Made by a program: the position numbers and the translations under genes. A stretch of DNA of 64,000 nt from positions 50,669 through 114,668 of the forward strand of contig JAFRAB010000033.1 of assembly GCA_017405675.1 (NCBI GenBank), in the 5' to 3' direction. The notes under the pieces are model-generated. The model did no database searches, was not told the origin of the DNA, and saw only the letters and a list, made by a program, of their open reading frames with translations. This stretch comes from Erysipelotrichaceae bacterium. Its GTDB lineage: Bacteria > Bacillota_I > Bacilli_A > Erysipelotrichales > Erysipelotrichaceae. The number at the start of each line of letters is the position of its first letter. The stretch's first letter is position 1. Of this stretch, positions 19,746-28,205 are shown one piece after another.

Positions 19746-19767
19746 ATCAGAGAAAGGTGGTGCTTAG

Positions 19768-21591
19768 ATGGCTAAGAAAGTCAATCGTAAAAACAACAAC
19801 AGAAACAGAAGGATGGATTATGATAATCAACCAAGACACAGTGAGGTAGTGAAGGATTGCACATACCAGGATGGCATCACTGTTAAGGAATTAGCCAGCA
19901 AGATTGGAAAATCTCCCGCTGAAATCATCAAGTTCCTGTTTTTAATGGACAAGATGGTTACCATCAATGCCGTACTTGATGACGATCTCATTCAGCTGAT
20001 CGCCATGCAGTACAACATTACTATTACCAAGGAAGAACCTGAGGATGAATTCTCTCTGGAAGATGAGGAAGACAATCCTGAAGATCTGGTTGCCAGAGCC
20101 CCGGTCGTTACGATCATGGGACATGTTGACCATGGTAAGACCACATTGCTTGACAATATCAGAAAATCCCATGTTACTGAAGGAGAATTCGGCGGTATTA
20201 CTCAGCATATCGGTGCCTATCAGGTTGATGTAAAGGGCCAGAAGGTTACTTTCCTGGATACTCCGGGCCATGAAGCCTTTACGGCCATGAGAGCCAGAGG
20301 AGCTAAGATGACTGACATAGTCGTCATCGTAGTAGCTGCAGATGACGGTGTCATGCCGCAGACCAAGGAAGCAATTGACCACTCCAGAGCTGCAGGCGTT
20401 CCTATGATCGTTGCCGTCAACAAGATCGACAAGCACAATGCCAATGTTGACAAAGTGTACAGCGAACTTGCTGATTATGATCTGATGCCTGAAGAATGGG
20501 GCGGTTCTACAATGTTTGCCAAGATGAGTGCCAAGCAGGGAATCGGTGTCGATAATCTGCTGGAAATGATCCTGCTGCAGGCAGAGGTCATGGAACTCAA
20601 GGCCAATCCTAACAAATCCGCAACCGGTACTGTTGTTGAAGCCAAACTGGACAAGGGCAGAGGTCCTGTAGCCACACTTCTGGTACAGAACGGTACTCTG
20701 CGTACAGGCGATATGGTCGTCTGCGGAACCTGCTATGGACGTATCAGAAAGATGACAGATGACAAGGGCATGGAAATCACTTCTGCCAAACCGTCAACTC
20801 CTGTTGAGATAATCGGTCTGGACAGTGTTCCTGAAGCCGGTGATCCGTTTAAGGTATTCTCTACTGAAAAGCGGGCCAGAAAGATCGCTGAAGAAAGAAT
20901 GCAGCTGAAAGTCGAAGCTGAAAGAAGAGCTAATCCTGTATCAATGGATGATCTGGCTGATCAGATCAGAGAAGGTTCATTACAGGAAGTCAACATCATC
21001 ATCAAGGCAGACGTTAACGGTTCTGCTGAAGCAGTCAGAAGCTCCATGGAGAAGATAACTGTTGGTGATGTCAGAACTCATGTAATCAGAGCTACAGCCG
21101 GTGCTATTTCTGAAAGCGACATAATGCTGGCTCAGGCTTCAAATGCCATTATCTATGGTTTCAACGTCAGACCTACTGCTGCAGTAAAAAAACTGGCTGA
21201 GGAAAACGGCGTTTCAATCAGACTGCATAACATTATCTACAAGGCTCTTGAAGAACTTGAAATGATGATGAAGGGTATGCTGGCTCCGGTTTACGAAGAA
21301 GTAGTAATCGGTCAGGCATCTGTAAAACAGCTGTTCAAGGTATCAAAGATCGGTACAATTGCCGGCTGTATGGTTGATGACGGTGTGATCAGAAGAACAA
21401 GCAAGGTCAGACTGATCAGAGATGGCGTGGTAATCTATACAGGCAATATCGGATCTCTGCAGAGATTCAAGGATAATGCCAGAGAAGTAGCCGCCGGTTA
21501 TGAGTGCGGTCTGACAATTGAAAGATTCAATGACATCAAGGAAGGCGACATCATCGAAGCCTTCGAGGATCAGGAAGTCAAGGAGGACTAG
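19768..21591 (+). CDS. infB: Translation initiation factor IF-2
   Basis: GTPase that places initiator tRNA on the ribosome. The 607-residue product is a short-N-terminus form: a basic start ([14 protein letters not shown]), an IF2-N domain ([21 protein letters not shown]), the G domain with GHVDHGKTT near residue 118, DTPGHEAF and NKID, then domains II to IV ending in the fMet-tRNA-binding region. An AAAGGTGG site precedes the ATG. Confidence 0.98.
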   Translation: MAKKVNRKNNNRNRRMDYDNQPRHSEVVKDCTYQDGITVKELASKIGKSPAEIIKFLFLMDKMVTINAVLDDDLIQLIAMQYNITITKEEPEDEFSLEDEEDNPEDLVARAPVVTIMGHVDHGKTTLLDNIRKSHVTEGEFGGITQHIGAYQVDVKGQKVTFLDTPGHEAFTAMRARGAKMTDIVVIVVAADDGVMPQTKEAIDHSRAAGVPMIVAVNKIDKHNANVDKVYSELADYDLMPEEWGGSTMFAKMSAKQGIGVDNLLEMILLQAEVMELKANPNKSATGTVVEAKLDKGRGPVATLLVQNGTLRTGDMVVCGTCYGRIRKMTDDKGMEITSAKPSTPVEIIGLDSVPEAGDPFKVFSTEKRARKIAEERMQLKVEAERRANPVSMDDLADQIREGSLQEVNIIIKADVNGSAEAVRSSMEKITVGDVRTHVIRATAGAISESDIMLAQASNAIIYGFNVRPTAAVKKLAEENGVSIRLHNIIYKALEELEMMMKGMLAPVYEEVVIGQASVKQLFKVSKIGTIAGCMVDDGVIRRTSKVRLIRDGVVIYTGNIGSLQRFKDNAREVAAGYECGLTIERFNDIKEGDIIEAFEDQEVKED

Positions 21592-21594
21592 TGC

Positions 21595-21954
21595 ATGGCA
21601 AAAAAACCAAGCCTTAAGAGCGAACGTGTTGCCAGCATTATCAAAAGATGTGTTTCCGAACTTCTGACCACGGAATTGAATGATCCGAAACTCGGGTTTG
21701 TTACAGTTACCGATGTTGAGGTCAGCAATGATCTCTCGTTTGCAAAGGTATTTGTAACCTTCCTGGGCAAACAGGAAAGAAATGATGCGGGCTTAAGAAC
21801 TCTGGATAAAGCTAAGGGACGTATCAGAAGTTACGTCAGCAAGCATCTGGATACAAAAAAATGCCCGGAACTTATCTTCCTGCAGGATGAAAGTCTGGAA
21901 ACAGGCAACCGTATTGAAAGCATTATTAACAAATTAAATGGTAAGGATGACTAA
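21595..21954 (+). CDS. rbfA: Ribosome-binding factor RbfA
   Basis: Late-stage 30S maturation and cold-adaptation factor with a KH-like fold. The 119-residue product has ERVASIIKRCVSELLTTELNDPKLGFVTVTDVEVSNDLSFAKVFV split across its first half, the usual family pattern. AAGGAGGAC precedes the ATG. The last codons (NGKDD) lie in a palindrome shared with the end of ispG, overlapping that gene by 4 nt. The truB and ribF genes that usually follow are absent here. Confidence 0.95.
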   Translation: MAKKPSLKSERVASIIKRCVSELLTTELNDPKLGFVTVTDVEVSNDLSFAKVFVTFLGKQERNDAGLRTLDKAKGRIRSYVSKHLDTKKCPELIFLQDESLETGNRIESIINKLNGKDD

Positions 21955-21970
21955 TCCTTACCATTTTCTG
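21936..21970. terminator. Bidirectional terminator between rbfA and ispG
   Basis: Perfect 13-bp stem AAATGGTAAGGAT (21936-21948)/ATCCTTACCATTT (21954-21966) with a 5-nt loop. T-rich sequence follows on both strands. Both stop codons lie in or at the loop. Confidence 0.85.
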
Positions 21971-23021
21971 TTAATGCGAGTATTTCTTTTTTCAGAGTAT
22001 CCATGATCTCTTCCTGTTTGATTTTACGGACGATCTCTCCGTGTCTGAACAGGATGGCTTCCTTATTGCCGCCGGCAATGCCGATGTCGGCATCTCTGGC
22101 TTCACCCGGACCATTGACAACACATCCCATAACGGCAACCTTTATGTCGCTGTGTACGGTTTTGAGGAATTCCTCAACTTCGTGCATGATCGGCATGACA
22201 TCATACTGCAATCTGCCGCAGGTTGGACAGCTTACCAGGTCTGGGACACCTTTTATCAGGTCAAAAGCCTTGAGAAGTTTCTTGGCAGCTTCGACTTCAT
22301 GACTGCAGTCATCGGAAATTGAGATCCTGATAGTATCTCCAATGCCGTCGTGCAGCAATGCGCCTAAGGCAGCAGAGGATTTTATCAGGCTGTAATCCTT
22401 GGTTCCGGCTTCTGTAAGGCCTAAGTGAAGAGGATAATTCCATCTTTCAGCAGCCAGACGATATGTATCTATTGTTATTGGAACATTTGATGATTTGAAT
22501 GAAAGACAGATGTCATGGAAACCCAGTTCTTCCAGAATATCAATGTGTTTCTGGGCCGATTCGATCATGGCTTCCGGACAGCAGCGTCCGTACTTTTCGT
22601 AAAGTTCCTTCTCCAGGGAACCGCTGTTGATACCGATTCTGATCGGAACGTTGTATTTCTGACATTCCTTTACAACGGCCTCAACGTTCGATTTGGCTCC
22701 GATATTGCCCGGATTGATCCTGATCTTGCTGGCACCGTTATGAATTGCCATGATGGCCAGACGGTAATTGAAATGAATGTCTGCTACCAGAGGGATACTG
22801 ATTCTGGAAGTGATCTCCTTAATGGCCAGGGCATCTTCTTCATCCAGAACAGCTACTCTGATAAGCTGGCATCCGATTTGTTCCAGCTCATTGATCATTC
22901 TGACAGTAGCTTCGACATCCTTGGTCCTGGTGTTTGTCATGGACTGAATTATGACGTTATTACTGCCGCCGATACTGATATTTCCAACTGTTATTTTTCT
23001 GGTTTCTGTTCTTTTATACAT
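21951..23021 (-). CDS. ispG: 4-hydroxy-3-methylbut-2-enyl-diphosphate synthase IspG (GcpE)
   Basis: [4Fe-4S] enzyme of the MEP pathway that converts MEcPP to HMBPP. The N-terminal TIM barrel (VGNISIGGSNNVIIQSMTNT, PLVADIHFNYRLAI, RINPGNIG) and a C-terminal reductase-like domain with the cluster motif CPTCGR and MGCVVNGPGEA are intact. Two ATGs lie 6 nt apart (23027 and 23021); the GAGGT site suits 23021, giving 356 residues. The only minus-strand gene in the window. A -10 TATAAT is on this strand at 23044-23039. Dxr of the same pathway is at 60903. Confidence 0.95.
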   Translation of the reverse strand: MYKRTETRKITVGNISIGGSNNVIIQSMTNTRTKDVEATVRMINELEQIGCQLIRVAVLDEEDALAIKEITSRISIPLVADIHFNYRLAIMAIHNGASKIRINPGNIGAKSNVEAVVKECQKYNVPIRIGINSGSLEKELYEKYGRCCPEAMIESAQKHIDILEELGFHDICLSFKSSNVPITIDTYRLAAERWNYPLHLGLTEAGTKDYSLIKSSAALGALLHDGIGDTIRISISDDCSHEVEAAKKLLKAFDLIKGVPDLVSCPTCGRLQYDVMPIMHEVEEFLKTVHSDIKVAVMGCVVNGPGEARDADIGIAGGNKEAILFRHGEIVRKIKQEEIMDTLKKEILALTENGKD

Positions 23022-23067
23022 ACTCATACCTCGTCCTAATTATAACTAATAATACTTTAAAAAACTA

Positions 23068-23097
23068 TTGTCTTTTTATGTCATATTGTGGTATGAT
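23068..23097 (+). promoter_or_regulatory. Promoter of rpmG
   Basis: TTGTCT (23068-23073), 18-nt spacer, extended -10 TGGTATGAT (TATGAT 23092-23097). It faces away from the ispG promoter. Confidence 0.65.
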
Positions 23098-23129
23098 ACT
23101 TAAGCATACATAAAACGGAGGGAGTTATT

Positions 23130-23279
23130 GTGAGAGAAAACGTAATTTTCAAGTGTACAGAATGCGGCGAAGAAAACTACTTAGGCAGTCGTAATAAAAG
23201 AAAACATCCTGAAAAGATGGAAGTTAAAAAGTATTGCCCACGTTGCAATAAAATGACAACACATAAGGAGAAAAAATAA
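23130..23279 (+). CDS. rpmG: 50S ribosomal protein L33, zinc-binding form
   Basis: A 49-residue protein starting at GTG, with GGAGGG 6 nt upstream. It begins MRENVIFKCTECGEENYL and has four cysteines in two CxxC pairs (CTEC, CPRC), the zinc-dependent (C+) L33 type that some Bacillota exchange for a cysteine-free paralogue under zinc starvation. Length and basic C-terminus fit. Its TAA stop overlaps the following hairpin. Confidence 0.93.
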   Translation: MRENVIFKCTECGEENYLGSRNKRKHPEKMEVKKYCPRCNKMTTHKEKK

Positions 23280-23300
23280 GCCTGCCATAGGGCTTTTTTC
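23278..23300 (+). terminator. Intrinsic terminator overlapping the rpmG stop
   Basis: AAGCC (23278-23282) with GGCTT (23291-23295), 8-nt loop, T6. A short stem, but with a good T run; 3 nt later the next gene begins. Confidence 0.55.
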
Positions 23301-23302
23301 TT

Positions 23303-23911
23303 ATGTCAGTTAAGGTTGAGACCCTGGTTCTCGGCAACATCGAGACCAATTGTTATCTGTTAAGCACCCTGGATACCGTACTGGTGATCGATCCGGGTTT
23401 TTCACCGCGCAGAATCATTGAAAAGCTAAATGACGAATATAAAGGGCAGCTGGATGCTGTACTTCTTACGCACGGACATTTTGACCATATTGGTGCCGTT
23501 GATGCCTTAGTCAGAACCTATCACTGTCCGGTATACGGCTGTCAGGATGATGAAAAACTGTTTACTGAGCCTTCAGCTAATACCTTATTCTTTCATTCAG
23601 CCACAGTTAAGAGTGAAATAACCTGGCTGGAAACACCTGAATTGAAAATAGGGGACATTAATATAAAAATACATTATACTCCCGGTCACTCACCTGGTTC
23701 CGTAATGTTTGAAATCGACGGTAAGCTTTTTGCCGGAGATACTGTTTTCTTTGAAAGCGTAGGCCGTACAGATCTCTATGGCGGATCATTTTCACAGCTG
23801 AAACAGTCATTGACGGTACTTAATGAGCTTCCTTATGACATGATCATATATCCCGGACATGGTGAAACAACAACTGTGGGACACGAACTGCAGTACAATC
23901 CATTTTTATAG
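23303..23911 (+). CDS. Metallo-beta-lactamase fold hydrolase (glyoxalase II-like)
   Basis: A 202-residue single-domain MBL protein of the YqgX/GloB-like group. The metal motif is THGHFDH; further ligands lie in TPGHSPGS, AGDTVF and YPGHGE, so both metal sites look complete. The family includes hydroxyacylglutathione hydrolase-like and related thioesterase enzymes; the substrate cannot be told. The lack of the larger glyoxalase II C-terminal domain argues against true GloB. Bacillus yqgX also lies near comG. The ATG follows a T tract with no Shine-Dalgarno. Confidence 0.88.
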   Translation: MSVKVETLVLGNIETNCYLLSTLDTVLVIDPGFSPRRIIEKLNDEYKGQLDAVLLTHGHFDHIGAVDALVRTYHCPVYGCQDDEKLFTEPSANTLFFHSATVKSEITWLETPELKIGDINIKIHYTPGHSPGSVMFEIDGKLFAGDTVFFESVGRTDLYGGSFSQLKQSLTVLNELPYDMIIYPGHGETTTVGHELQYNPFL

Positions 23912-23931
23912 CGTTTCGGCGCTTTTTTTTA
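23910..23931 (+). terminator. Terminator-like hairpin at the MBL gene stop
   Basis: Short stem AGCG (23910-23913)/CGCT (23920-23923), loop TTTCGG, then T8. It begins on the second base of the TAG stop. Confidence 0.6.
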
Positions 23932-23976
23932 GGTTATAAGCTGTTTGCGGTTTATTCAGTATTGAAGGTGGTCAAT

Positions 23977-24939
23977 ATGGAACAAAGATTTGATGAACTG
24001 CTGAAAACAGCTTTTTATCATAAGGTTACTGATATTCACTTCAATATCATAGATCATCAAACCAGTGTTCGGATGAGAGGCATAGACGGTTTGATCAGGA
24101 TTGACAGTTCCCCGGAAGACGAAAGACTTTTTAATTATCTTGAGTATCAGGCAAATCTGGATATTACCGGTTTCAACAAGCCGCAGACCGGTGCTTTCAG
24201 TCACTATTTTGAAGGTGAAACATATGATTTCCGTTTTGCAGTAATTGAAACAAGGCGTCAGCGTACAGGAGTTCTGAGAATTCTTAATTTCCATCAGGGC
24301 CTGACGTTTGAACAGCTTACTTATGATAAGGAAAGCCTTGAAATTTTCCGAAAATGGATCAAAAGAAAGACAGGACTGATCCTGTTTACGGGATTGACCG
24401 GCAGCGGTAAAACCACAACATTATATTCACTGCTGAATACAGTAAAAGGAAAAACCATTTACTCTATTGAAGATCCCATCGAAGTGATACAGAATAACAT
24501 GATTCAGCTGGAAATAAATGAAAAAACAGGTTTTGGCTACGATGAAGGCATAAAACAGATACTGAGACACAATCCTGACATGATCATGATAGGTGAAATC
24601 AGAGATGAACTCACAGCCCAGATGTGCATCAGAGCTGCATTAACAGGCTGTCTGGTTCTCAGCAGTCTGCATGCCAGAAGCTGTGCTACAGCCATAAACA
24701 GACTTACGGAACTGGGAGTCAAAAGGGAAGATCTGAGAGACAGTGCCGTTGGAATAGTCAATCAGAGACTGGTAAAACTGAGAAAAACCACTGGATATAC
24801 ATGTATCTACGATATCCTGCAGAATGAGGAACTGTATGCCTGTTTTAGTAATTCAGAACCATTTCGTAACCGTATGGAAGAAAAGCTTCTGGCAGCCGTA
24901 AAAGCCGGAATAATAGAAGATGAAGAAGGGCTTGTCTGA
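23977..24939 (+). CDS. comGA: Competence pseudopilus assembly ATPase ComGA
   Basis: Cytoplasmic secretion ATPase (GspE/PilB type) that powers the competence pilus for DNA uptake. The ATG at 23977 has AAGGTG 5 nt upstream (320 residues); a TTG at 23962 is rejected. Walker A is GLTGSGKTT from residue 139, the Asp box SIEDPIE, Walker B region MIMIGEIRD and the His box SSLHAR. The zinc-binding cysteines of larger GspE proteins are absent, as in ComGA. First of seven comG genes. No ComK box or other known competence operator was recognised. Confidence 0.96.
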   Translation: MEQRFDELLKTAFYHKVTDIHFNIIDHQTSVRMRGIDGLIRIDSSPEDERLFNYLEYQANLDITGFNKPQTGAFSHYFEGETYDFRFAVIETRRQRTGVLRILNFHQGLTFEQLTYDKESLEIFRKWIKRKTGLILFTGLTGSGKTTTLYSLLNTVKGKTIYSIEDPIEVIQNNMIQLEINEKTGFGYDEGIKQILRHNPDMIMIGEIRDELTAQMCIRAALTGCLVLSSLHARSCATAINRLTELGVKREDLRDSAVGIVNQRLVKLRKTTGYTCIYDILQNEELYACFSNSEPFRNRMEEKLLAAVKAGIIEDEEGLV

Positions 24940-25897
24940 ATATCACTGGCGTCTTATTTCAAAACTTCTGTCGCGCAACTACAGTACCCGAGATGCTTTT
25001 GAATTCATGGCTAAAGCTTTTCCCGACTGTCTGGAAATACAGAATATACGAAATGGTCTGGATCAGGGGATTGTTTTGAACAGTCTGCTGGGGAAAGGAG
25101 AATTTGACAGGAAACTGAAATTCTATCTTCAGTTCATATCACTGGACAAAAGCATACGCATCACGGAAAACGAAATGAAGGTTCAGAGGCAGCTTCGCCA
25201 GAAGATCGTCAGTAAGACTTCATACCAGTTCATCCTGATCATTTCATCCATGGCAATTCTTGTTCTGTTTACCAACGTGGTTATGCCTACAATGCTGAAT
25301 TCAATCGATATCAGCAATCGGAAAACAACGGTGATCATAACGGCATTTAGCATTATCAATGTCATTAAGAATACTGTTATTATTCTGCTGTTATTATCGA
25401 TACTGATAATTACGTGGATAAGGATCCGTAAAAGAGAAGAATATGTCTGGATATTCCTTCATAAGTATCATATGGATGGTTTCGCCAGGATGCTGATAAC
25501 GTATTCTTTTGCCTCAAAACTGGTTATCTTACTGAAAAACGGTGTCAGTATTGTTGATTCGGTCAGAATACTGCGTTTTCAGAACAGCAATGCTCTGATC
25601 AGATTGCTGGCTTATCATTTTGATGAGACTCTGCTTAACGGGGAACGGTTTGAAAAGAGCCTGGATATGGATTACTTTGATGACCGGTTTCACTCGCTCT
25701 GTCTGTTTGGTCTTAAAAGCGATGACTTCGGCGAAGCTCTTGAGGATTACATTGTGATGACCGAAAGCAAGGTAGAGAACTTTGTGGGTAAAACCGTATT
25801 TGTTTTTCAGGGAGTCTGTTATCTGTTTGTGGCTGTGATCATTGTCATGGCCTATCGGGTCTTAATGCTGCCCTTGGAAATGCTGCAGCAGTTTTAG
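24920..25897 (+). CDS. comGB: Competence pseudopilus platform protein ComGB
   Basis: Polytopic inner-membrane platform of the GspF/PilC family. The 325-residue product has two related halves with membrane segments near 105-130 (FILIISSMAILVLFTNVV), 150-175 (TVIILLLLSILIITWI) and at the C-terminus (VCYLFVAVIIVMAYRVLM). The ATG overlaps comGA by 20 nt. The length is slightly short for the family but complete. Confidence 0.93.
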   Translation: MKKGLSEYHWRLISKLLSRNYSTRDAFEFMAKAFPDCLEIQNIRNGLDQGIVLNSLLGKGEFDRKLKFYLQFISLDKSIRITENEMKVQRQLRQKIVSKTSYQFILIISSMAILVLFTNVVMPTMLNSIDISNRKTTVIITAFSIINVIKNTVIILLLLSILIITWIRIRKREEYVWIFLHKYHMDGFARMLITYSFASKLVILLKNGVSIVDSVRILRFQNSNALIRLLAYHFDETLLNGERFEKSLDMDYFDDRFHSLCLFGLKSDDFGEALEDYIVMTESKVENFVGKTVFVFQGVCYLFVAVIIVMAYRVLMLPLEMLQQF

Positions 25898-25909
25898 GGA
25901 GGTGAGAAT

Positions 25910-26203
25910 ATGAAAAAAGGGTTTACGGTTCTTGAGATGATACTGGTACTGACGGTTATTTCACTGGTAATTCTGGTTACCATACCCAACATAACCCAGA
26001 AGAAACAGGTCATAAATCAGGTCGGCTGTCAGGCTCTGGTTGAGCTGATCAACGGACAGATTCTTTTATATGATCTGGAGAACGGTGAAAAACCCGGTGA
26101 TGTTTCCGATCTGGTGGCCGGAGGTTACATTACGGAAAGTCAGTGTTTCTGCCCGGATGGCACCCGTATTTCGATATATGATGGAGAGGCAAGCAGTGAA
26201 TAA
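25910..26203 (+). CDS. comGC: Major competence pseudopilin ComGC
   Basis: Major subunit of the competence pseudopilus. The 97-residue prepilin has a class III signal KKGFTVLEM cut after Gly by a ComC-type peptidase, followed by a hydrophobic stretch (ILVLTVISLVILVTIP). Two Cys are visible in the C-terminal half (QCFC) besides one in GCQAL. GGGAGGTGAG lies before the ATG. It overlaps comGD by 8 nt. Confidence 0.95.
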   Translation: MKKGFTVLEMILVLTVISLVILVTIPNITQKKQVINQVGCQALVELINGQILLYDLENGEKPGDVSDLVAGGYITESQCFCPDGTRISIYDGEASSE

Positions 26204-26489
26204 GGGGTTTACAGCAATTGAATGTCTGCTCTGTCTGACTCTGATTGCAGTCCTGACAGTCATAACAGCAGGAGTGATCAGACCTTTCGCCATTAAGCGG
26301 GAAATCAGTAATCAGATCAATGATATTGTAATGGATCAGTACCGCGCCATAGTCGGAAACGAAAGAGTGGAAAATGAATATACCGGGTTTAACCGCAAAG
26401 GCAATGCCAGAAGCCGGGACACTGTTTACATAGATAATATTCCAGTAATTGTTTCTCTGGGAACAGGGAGGATATATGTTCTGGAATAA
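26196..26489 (+). CDS. comGD: Minor pseudopilin ComGD
   Basis: A 97-residue prepilin starting at GTG with GGAGAGG 7 nt upstream. The signal NKGFTAIECLL has Glu at +5, followed by LTLIAVLTVITAGVI. The frame extends back to 26070 inside comGC, but those residues have no signal and are rejected. It overlaps comGC by 8 nt and comGE by 14 nt. Assigned ComGD by order and class. Confidence 0.85.
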   Translation: MNKGFTAIECLLCLTLIAVLTVITAGVIRPFAIKREISNQINDIVMDQYRAIVGNERVENEYTGFNRKGNARSRDTVYIDNIPVIVSLGTGRIYVLE

Positions 26490-26715
26490 GGGATTTGTTT
26501 TTCTTGATACTCTGATTGGCATGTTTATTGTCATGGTTATGCTGTCACTGGTTGTAATGATGACTTCTCTGAAACATGGCTTTCACTATGATTTCAGAGA
26601 GGAGGAGATGAAGGAAATATGGCAGGATCCTCAAGGCAGCAGTGTATATTTTCCGGAAACAATACCGGAATTGCCGGCGCTTCCTCCCGTGGAGGATACA
26701 CCTTTGCTGAACTGA
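26476..26715 (+). CDS. comGE: Minor pseudopilin ComGE
   Basis: A 79-residue prepilin from the ATG at 26476, with GGGAGGAT upstream. The signal NKGFVFLDTLIGM has Asp rather than Glu at +5, then FIVMVMLSLVVMMTSL. Its last 32 codons are also read out of frame as the leader of comGF. The Pro/Glu-rich C-terminus looks unlike a folded pilin domain. Assignment is by order and signal type. Confidence 0.78.
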   Translation: MFWNKGFVFLDTLIGMFIVMVMLSLVVMMTSLKHGFHYDFREEEMKEIWQDPQGSSVYFPETIPELPALPPVEDTPLLN

Positions 26716-27080
26716 TGCTGGCTTTATCTGTGATATTTGCCTTGTGCAGGATAACGGTACCGCTGATAACAACGCTGAACAGGATACATAAATCAACAAC
26801 GGTATATTATCAGGATGAGATAGGCATATATCAGATACAGCTGGAACTGGCACTTTATGATATTGAGGAAGTTAACTATGACAGCGTTGTCTATCATAAG
26901 AACAACGACACTTTCATAATGCATATAGTCAATGACAAGCTGATGTCACAGCCGGGAAGCGAGGACTTCATTCACGGAATATCAGAGGCTGTTTTCGAGG
27001 TTGAGGACACTATCATATATCTTTCGTTTCAGAGAGATGATCACTGGTGCAGTTATCCGGTAGGTTTCTATGCAGAGTAA
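26619..27080 (+). CDS. comGF: Minor pseudopilin ComGF
   Basis: A 153-residue product with the pilin signal RGGYTFAELMLALSVIF at about 25-41, so the leader would be an unusually long 26 residues. The only in-frame start ahead of the signal is the ATG at 26619 (AAGGA 3 nt upstream), giving a 97-nt overlap with comGE. A later ATG at 26715 overlaps the comGE stop (TGATG) but would remove the signal. The C-terminal part resembles ComGF. Either a true overlap or a local frame error explains the layout. Confidence 0.78.
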   Translation: MAGSSRQQCIFSGNNTGIAGASSRGGYTFAELMLALSVIFALCRITVPLITTLNRIHKSTTVYYQDEIGIYQIQLELALYDIEEVNYDSVVYHKNNDTFIMHIVNDKLMSQPGSEDFIHGISEAVFEVEDTIIYLSFQRDDHWCSYPVGFYAE

Positions 27081-27417
27081 AAAGGGATTTGTTACCATAT
27101 ATCTTCTGCAGATACTGGCTGTGTGCCTGTTGCTGTCAGGGACGATATTAGGGGAAATAACCAGATATCATGGCTTTGAAGAAAACCGACAGAGTTTCAG
27201 GGAAGTGAACTGGCTTGAAGTTCTGGCAGTAAAACGAATAAAGCAGAAGTTTCGCAGCTATCAGGAAAAAGATGAAGTTATTTATGCAAACGGGTACCGC
27301 ATCAGTTTTGTTTATCATGATATGACCTGTAGTATTACTATCAGCGGGAACGGTGTTTACCGTGAACGCTGGCTTCAATATGATGACATTGATAACGAAA
27401 TCATCGATTATCAGTGA
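27070..27417 (+). CDS. comGG: Minor pseudopilin ComGG-like
   Basis: A 115-residue product beginning MQSKKGFVTIYLLQILAVCLLLSG, a prepilin-like signal without Glu at +5, as in ComGG. It overlaps comGF by 11 nt and is followed by a strong terminator. Identity rests mainly on position as the last comG gene. Confidence 0.75.
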   Translation: MQSKKGFVTIYLLQILAVCLLLSGTILGEITRYHGFEENRQSFREVNWLEVLAVKRIKQKFRSYQEKDEVIYANGYRISFVYHDMTCSITISGNGVYRERWLQYDDIDNEIIDYQ

Positions 27418-27423
27418 CAATAT

Positions 27424-27457
27424 AAGCCTTCATGAAATGGGATCATGAGGGCTTTTT
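27424..27457 (+). terminator. Intrinsic terminator of the comG operon
   Basis: 12-bp stem 27424-27435/27443-27454 with one U-G pair, 7-nt loop, T5. Confidence 0.88.
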
Positions 27458-27526
27458 ATGTGCGTAAAATATATAAAAATTCAGTAAAATAAAGGGTTTT
27501 CACGCATTTTGGCAAAAATATAAAAG

Positions 27527-27556
27527 TTGTTTTTATATATATAACAGTGATATAAT
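27527..27556 (+). promoter_or_regulatory. Promoter of the efp operon
   Basis: TTGTTT (27527-27532), 18-nt spacer, extended consensus -10 TGATATAAT (TATAAT 27551-27556). The leader to efp is about 55 nt, and the flanking sequence is very AT-rich. Confidence 0.8.
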
Positions 27557-27616
27557 ATTCTAGGAGTCATGCAGATGATTGTTTTTTGTGGTATGAAGAA
27601 AGGATGATTGATTGGT

Positions 27617-28174
27617 ATGATTATAGTTAACGATTTAAAACCAGGGACAACATTTATCTATGAAGGAAATCTGTATATAACACTCAGTACTTCACTGAAT
27701 AAGACAGCAATGAGACAGATGGTTGTCAAAGCTCATGCCAAGGATCTCAGAACAGGAACGATCAAAGATGTAGTTTTTACCGGCGGAGATAAGGTCGAAC
27801 AGGCTCAGGTTGATAAGAATGAGATGCAGTATCTTTATGATGCCGGTGATGATCTTGTCTTTATGGATACCACAACATATGATCAGATCGAGATCCCTAA
27901 AAAAGGACTGGAATGGGAAATGAATTTCCTGAAGCCGAACGACAATGTTATGATTACCAGTTACGAAGGTGAGATTCTTGGAATCCAGTTACCTGACAAG
28001 GTGGTTCTGCAGGTAGTTGAAGCCGAACAGGCTGTTAAGGGTGATACCGCAACAAGCGCATCCAAGAATGCCGTTCTTGAAACAGGATGGCAGATAAAAG
28101 TACCACTGTTCATAGAACAGGATGAAATGGTTCTTGTATCAACAATAGACGGAAAGTATTCTGGTAGAGCTTAA
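27617..28174 (+). CDS. efp: Translation elongation factor P with variant tip loop
   Basis: EF-P relieves ribosome stalling at polyproline. The ATG at 27617 gives 185 residues and the family start MIIVNDLKPG; a TTG at 27608 would add IG. The three-domain length and the C-terminal VPLFIEQDEMVLVSTIDGKYSGR fit EF-P. The tip loop is KTAMRQM (29-35), where B. subtilis has KPGKGAA: Pro30, Gly31 and Lys32 are replaced, and residue 32 is Met. No modification enzyme is nearby. AAAGGATGAT precedes the start. Confidence 0.92.
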   Translation: MIIVNDLKPGTTFIYEGNLYITLSTSLNKTAMRQMVVKAHAKDLRTGTIKDVVFTGGDKVEQAQVDKNEMQYLYDAGDDLVFMDTTTYDQIEIPKKGLEWEMNFLKPNDNVMITSYEGEILGIQLPDKVVLQVVEAEQAVKGDTATSASKNAVLETGWQIKVPLFIEQDEMVLVSTIDGKYSGRA

Positions 28175-28205
28175 TCTGTCCTGATTAGGCATTGGGGAGG
28201 ACGTT

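Noticed and set aside
23931..23976. ComK box or alternative sigma promoter before comGA
   Set aside because: No AAAA-N5-TTTT pair and no convincing SigH- or ComX-type match could be found.
26715..27080. comGF starting at the ATG overlapping the comGE stop
   Set aside because: Would remove the prepilin signal GGYTFAEL that identifies the protein; kept only as an alternative.
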